From Halococcus thailandensis JCM 13552 (GTDB lineage Archaea > Halobacteriota > Halobacteria > Halobacteriales > Halococcaceae), in assembly GCF_000336715.1 (NCBI RefSeq), contig NZ_AOMF01000145.1, forward strand, positions 4,956 through 50,075: 45,120 nt of DNA, given 5' to 3'. Positions 44,019 to 45,120 of the stretch are shown in pieces. The first letter of the stretch is position 1, and every line of letters begins with the position of its first letter. The notes beneath the pieces are model-generated. The model was not told where the DNA came from and searched no databases. It saw only the letters and a program-made list of their open reading frames with translations. Made by a program: the position numbers and the translations under genes.

Positions 44019-45120
44019 TTACGCGGTTTCCATCTCGACGTAGCGAATGCGTACTTCGACATCGTTCGGCGAGCCGAGCGGTTCGGGCAGCGCGAGATCG
44101 CCGAGCGCCTCGTCGATGCGGCGTTCGAGCGGCCGGGCGAGGGTGGGGTTGCTACCGGCGGCCGGTCGCCCGGCGACGACGGTGACGCGTGTCGGCTGGC
44201 GCGGCGGAACGGGATCGTCGTAGCGAAAGCGCACGTCGAGCAGCGTGAGCTGGTCGTGAGACGGCTGCTCGAGCAGCGCATCGACGTCGCCACGGACCTC
44301 CTGCTCGAACGACGCCGTCCGGTAGGAGTCGTAGGTGACGACGCCGAGAAACGCCGACAACACGAGGATGGCGGCGGCGAGTGCGACGACGCGCTGTCGC
44401 GTCGCCAACCGAGCGTCGTCCTCGCGAAACCAGTGATCGGGCCGATAGCCCATATACCACAGGACGATGAGCGCCGTGAGGTTGATCGAGAGCGTGTTCA
44501 CGAGCACGAGCACCGACGCACTGAGCACCGGAGCCGGTCGCCCCCAGGCGATGGCGATGCCGATGACCCCCAATGGCGGGACGAGCGCGGCCGCGATCAT
44601 CACGCCGACGAGCGTCGCCGAGACGCCGGTGGCGAGGCTCACCCCACCGGCGACGCCTGCCCCGAGCGCCACCATCAAGGCCAGGAAGTCGGGCGCGAGT
44701 CTGATGTTGACCTGATCGATCAGAAATACGTCGGTGCCCGGCGGCACCGTGTTCGTCACGCGCATGAGGGCAGCAAAGAGCGTCGCGGCGACGACCGCGA
44801 TCCCGAGGCCGAGCGCCTGGAGTTTCACCCCACGACGGAACATCCCCTGATCGTCGACGACCGTTCCCACGGAGGTCGCCATCGCCGGTCCGATCAACGG
44901 AGCGATGACCATCGATCCGACGACGACGGCCGCGTCGTCGAGGAGGAGTCCGGCGGTGGCGACGACCGCGCTCACGACCGTCATGACGAGATACGGCCAG
45001 AAATCCGGCGCGAGCTCCTGGGCACGGGCGTGGACCTCCTCGCGGGCGATGCGCTTGTCGGTCTCCTCGTCCTCGTCGTACCGCTCTTCCAACTGCTCGA
45101 AACGCCGTGAAACGACGGTC
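44019..45120 (-). CDS. DUF389 (TIGR00341-type) membrane protein, 5' end beyond the window
   Basis: The gene is cut by the right edge. An internal ATG at 45092 exists, but the frame stays open to 45120 (TVVSRRFEQLEERYDE). Haloarchaeal members I recall have about 90 more N-terminal residues, so the true start is outside. Visible are about six to seven membrane segments including VVGSMVIAPLIGPAMATSVG and SATLVGVMIAAALVPPLGVIG, the DUF389 core, then a soluble C-terminal part. Function unknown. Confidence 0.9.
   Translation of the reverse strand, partial: TVVSRRFEQLEERYDEDEETDKRIAREEVHARAQELAPDFWPYLVMTVVSAVVATAGLLLDDAAVVVGSMVIAPLIGPAMATSVGTVVDDQGMFRRGVKLQALGLGIAVVAATLFAALMRVTNTVPPGTDVFLIDQVNIRLAPDFLALMVALGAGVAGGVSLATGVSATLVGVMIAAALVPPLGVIGIAIAWGRPAPVLSASVLVLVNTLSINLTALIVLWYMGYRPDHWFREDDARLATRQRVVALAAAILVLSAFLGVVTYDSYRTASFEQEVRGDVDALLEQPSHDQLTLLDVRFRYDDPVPPRQPTRVTVVAGRPAAGSNPTLARPLERRIDEALGDLALPEPLGSPNDVEVRIRYVEMETA

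Overview
The window is a stretch of haloarchaeal (class Halobacteria) chromosome. Evidence: acidic proteins rich in Asp and Glu, strong G/C preference at third codon positions, archaeal TATA-type promoters with many apparently leaderless starts, and archaeal housekeeping genes (ftsZ2, ncsA, ABCE1, archaemetzincin, Sec61beta, RNase P component 4, split GMP synthase subunit A, DUF2070, UPF0146). I cannot fix the genus; Halococcus-like is only a guess. No rRNA, CRISPR array, transposase, integrase or replication origin was seen. Two tRNA genes (Tyr-GTA, Ser-CGA) are present.

Layout. 1-3700: repeat element copy 1, ncsA, then a minus-strand group of ftsZ2, its RHH regulator and an RHH/double-zinc-ribbon protein, then tRNA-Tyr. 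3700-8800: a DUF5789-like protein, a four-gene overlapping membrane operon (DUF4129, two-TM protein, DUF58, multi-TM protein) and a facing MoxR ATPase. 8800-13600: tRNA-Ser, small proteins (one a 51-residue zinc ribbon), DUF2070, guaAa, an HNH-like Cys/His protein, and a repeat-filled gap. 13600-18000: leuA-family synthase with an unusual leader, 3-hydroxyacyl-CoA dehydrogenase, a membrane protein and a GT4 glycosyltransferase. 18100-20050: a TumE-type toxin-antitoxin pair and a second GT4. 20100-25600: rnp4-YhbY-MscS operon, a wHTH protein, then EMC6-like - ABCE1 - arylsulfotransferase-like genes. 25600-28200: amzA, UPF0146, HAD hydrolase, npdG. 28200-31800: repeat copy 2, a small TM protein, SDR, ROK glucokinase, and a beta-helix protein with a partner of unknown function. 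31800-36900: APC permease, NOG1-type GTPase, DUF5518, hisE-DUF151-pdxT, Sec61beta and thioredoxin. 36900-45120: otsB-otsA (trehalose), repeat copy 3, uvrA, PrsW, a possible 49-residue ORF, and a DUF389 protein cut by the right edge.

Most protein genes are ordinary core functions arranged in short operons. The least explained feature is a dispersed, modular, hairpin-rich intergenic element. Three copies (1-236, 28197-28513, 39453-39662) share an identical 17-nt block, an identical 12-nt closing block and other blocks, with variable hairpins between them. A fourth, related copy lies at about 13344-13557. Copies 1 and 3 end just upstream of ncsA and uvrA. Other regulatory features of note are a GTAAGAC palindrome upstream of the RHH-ftsZ2 operon, a dyad between TATA box and start of the toxin gene, and a strong hairpin with an overlapping 17-codon ORF at the start of leuA.
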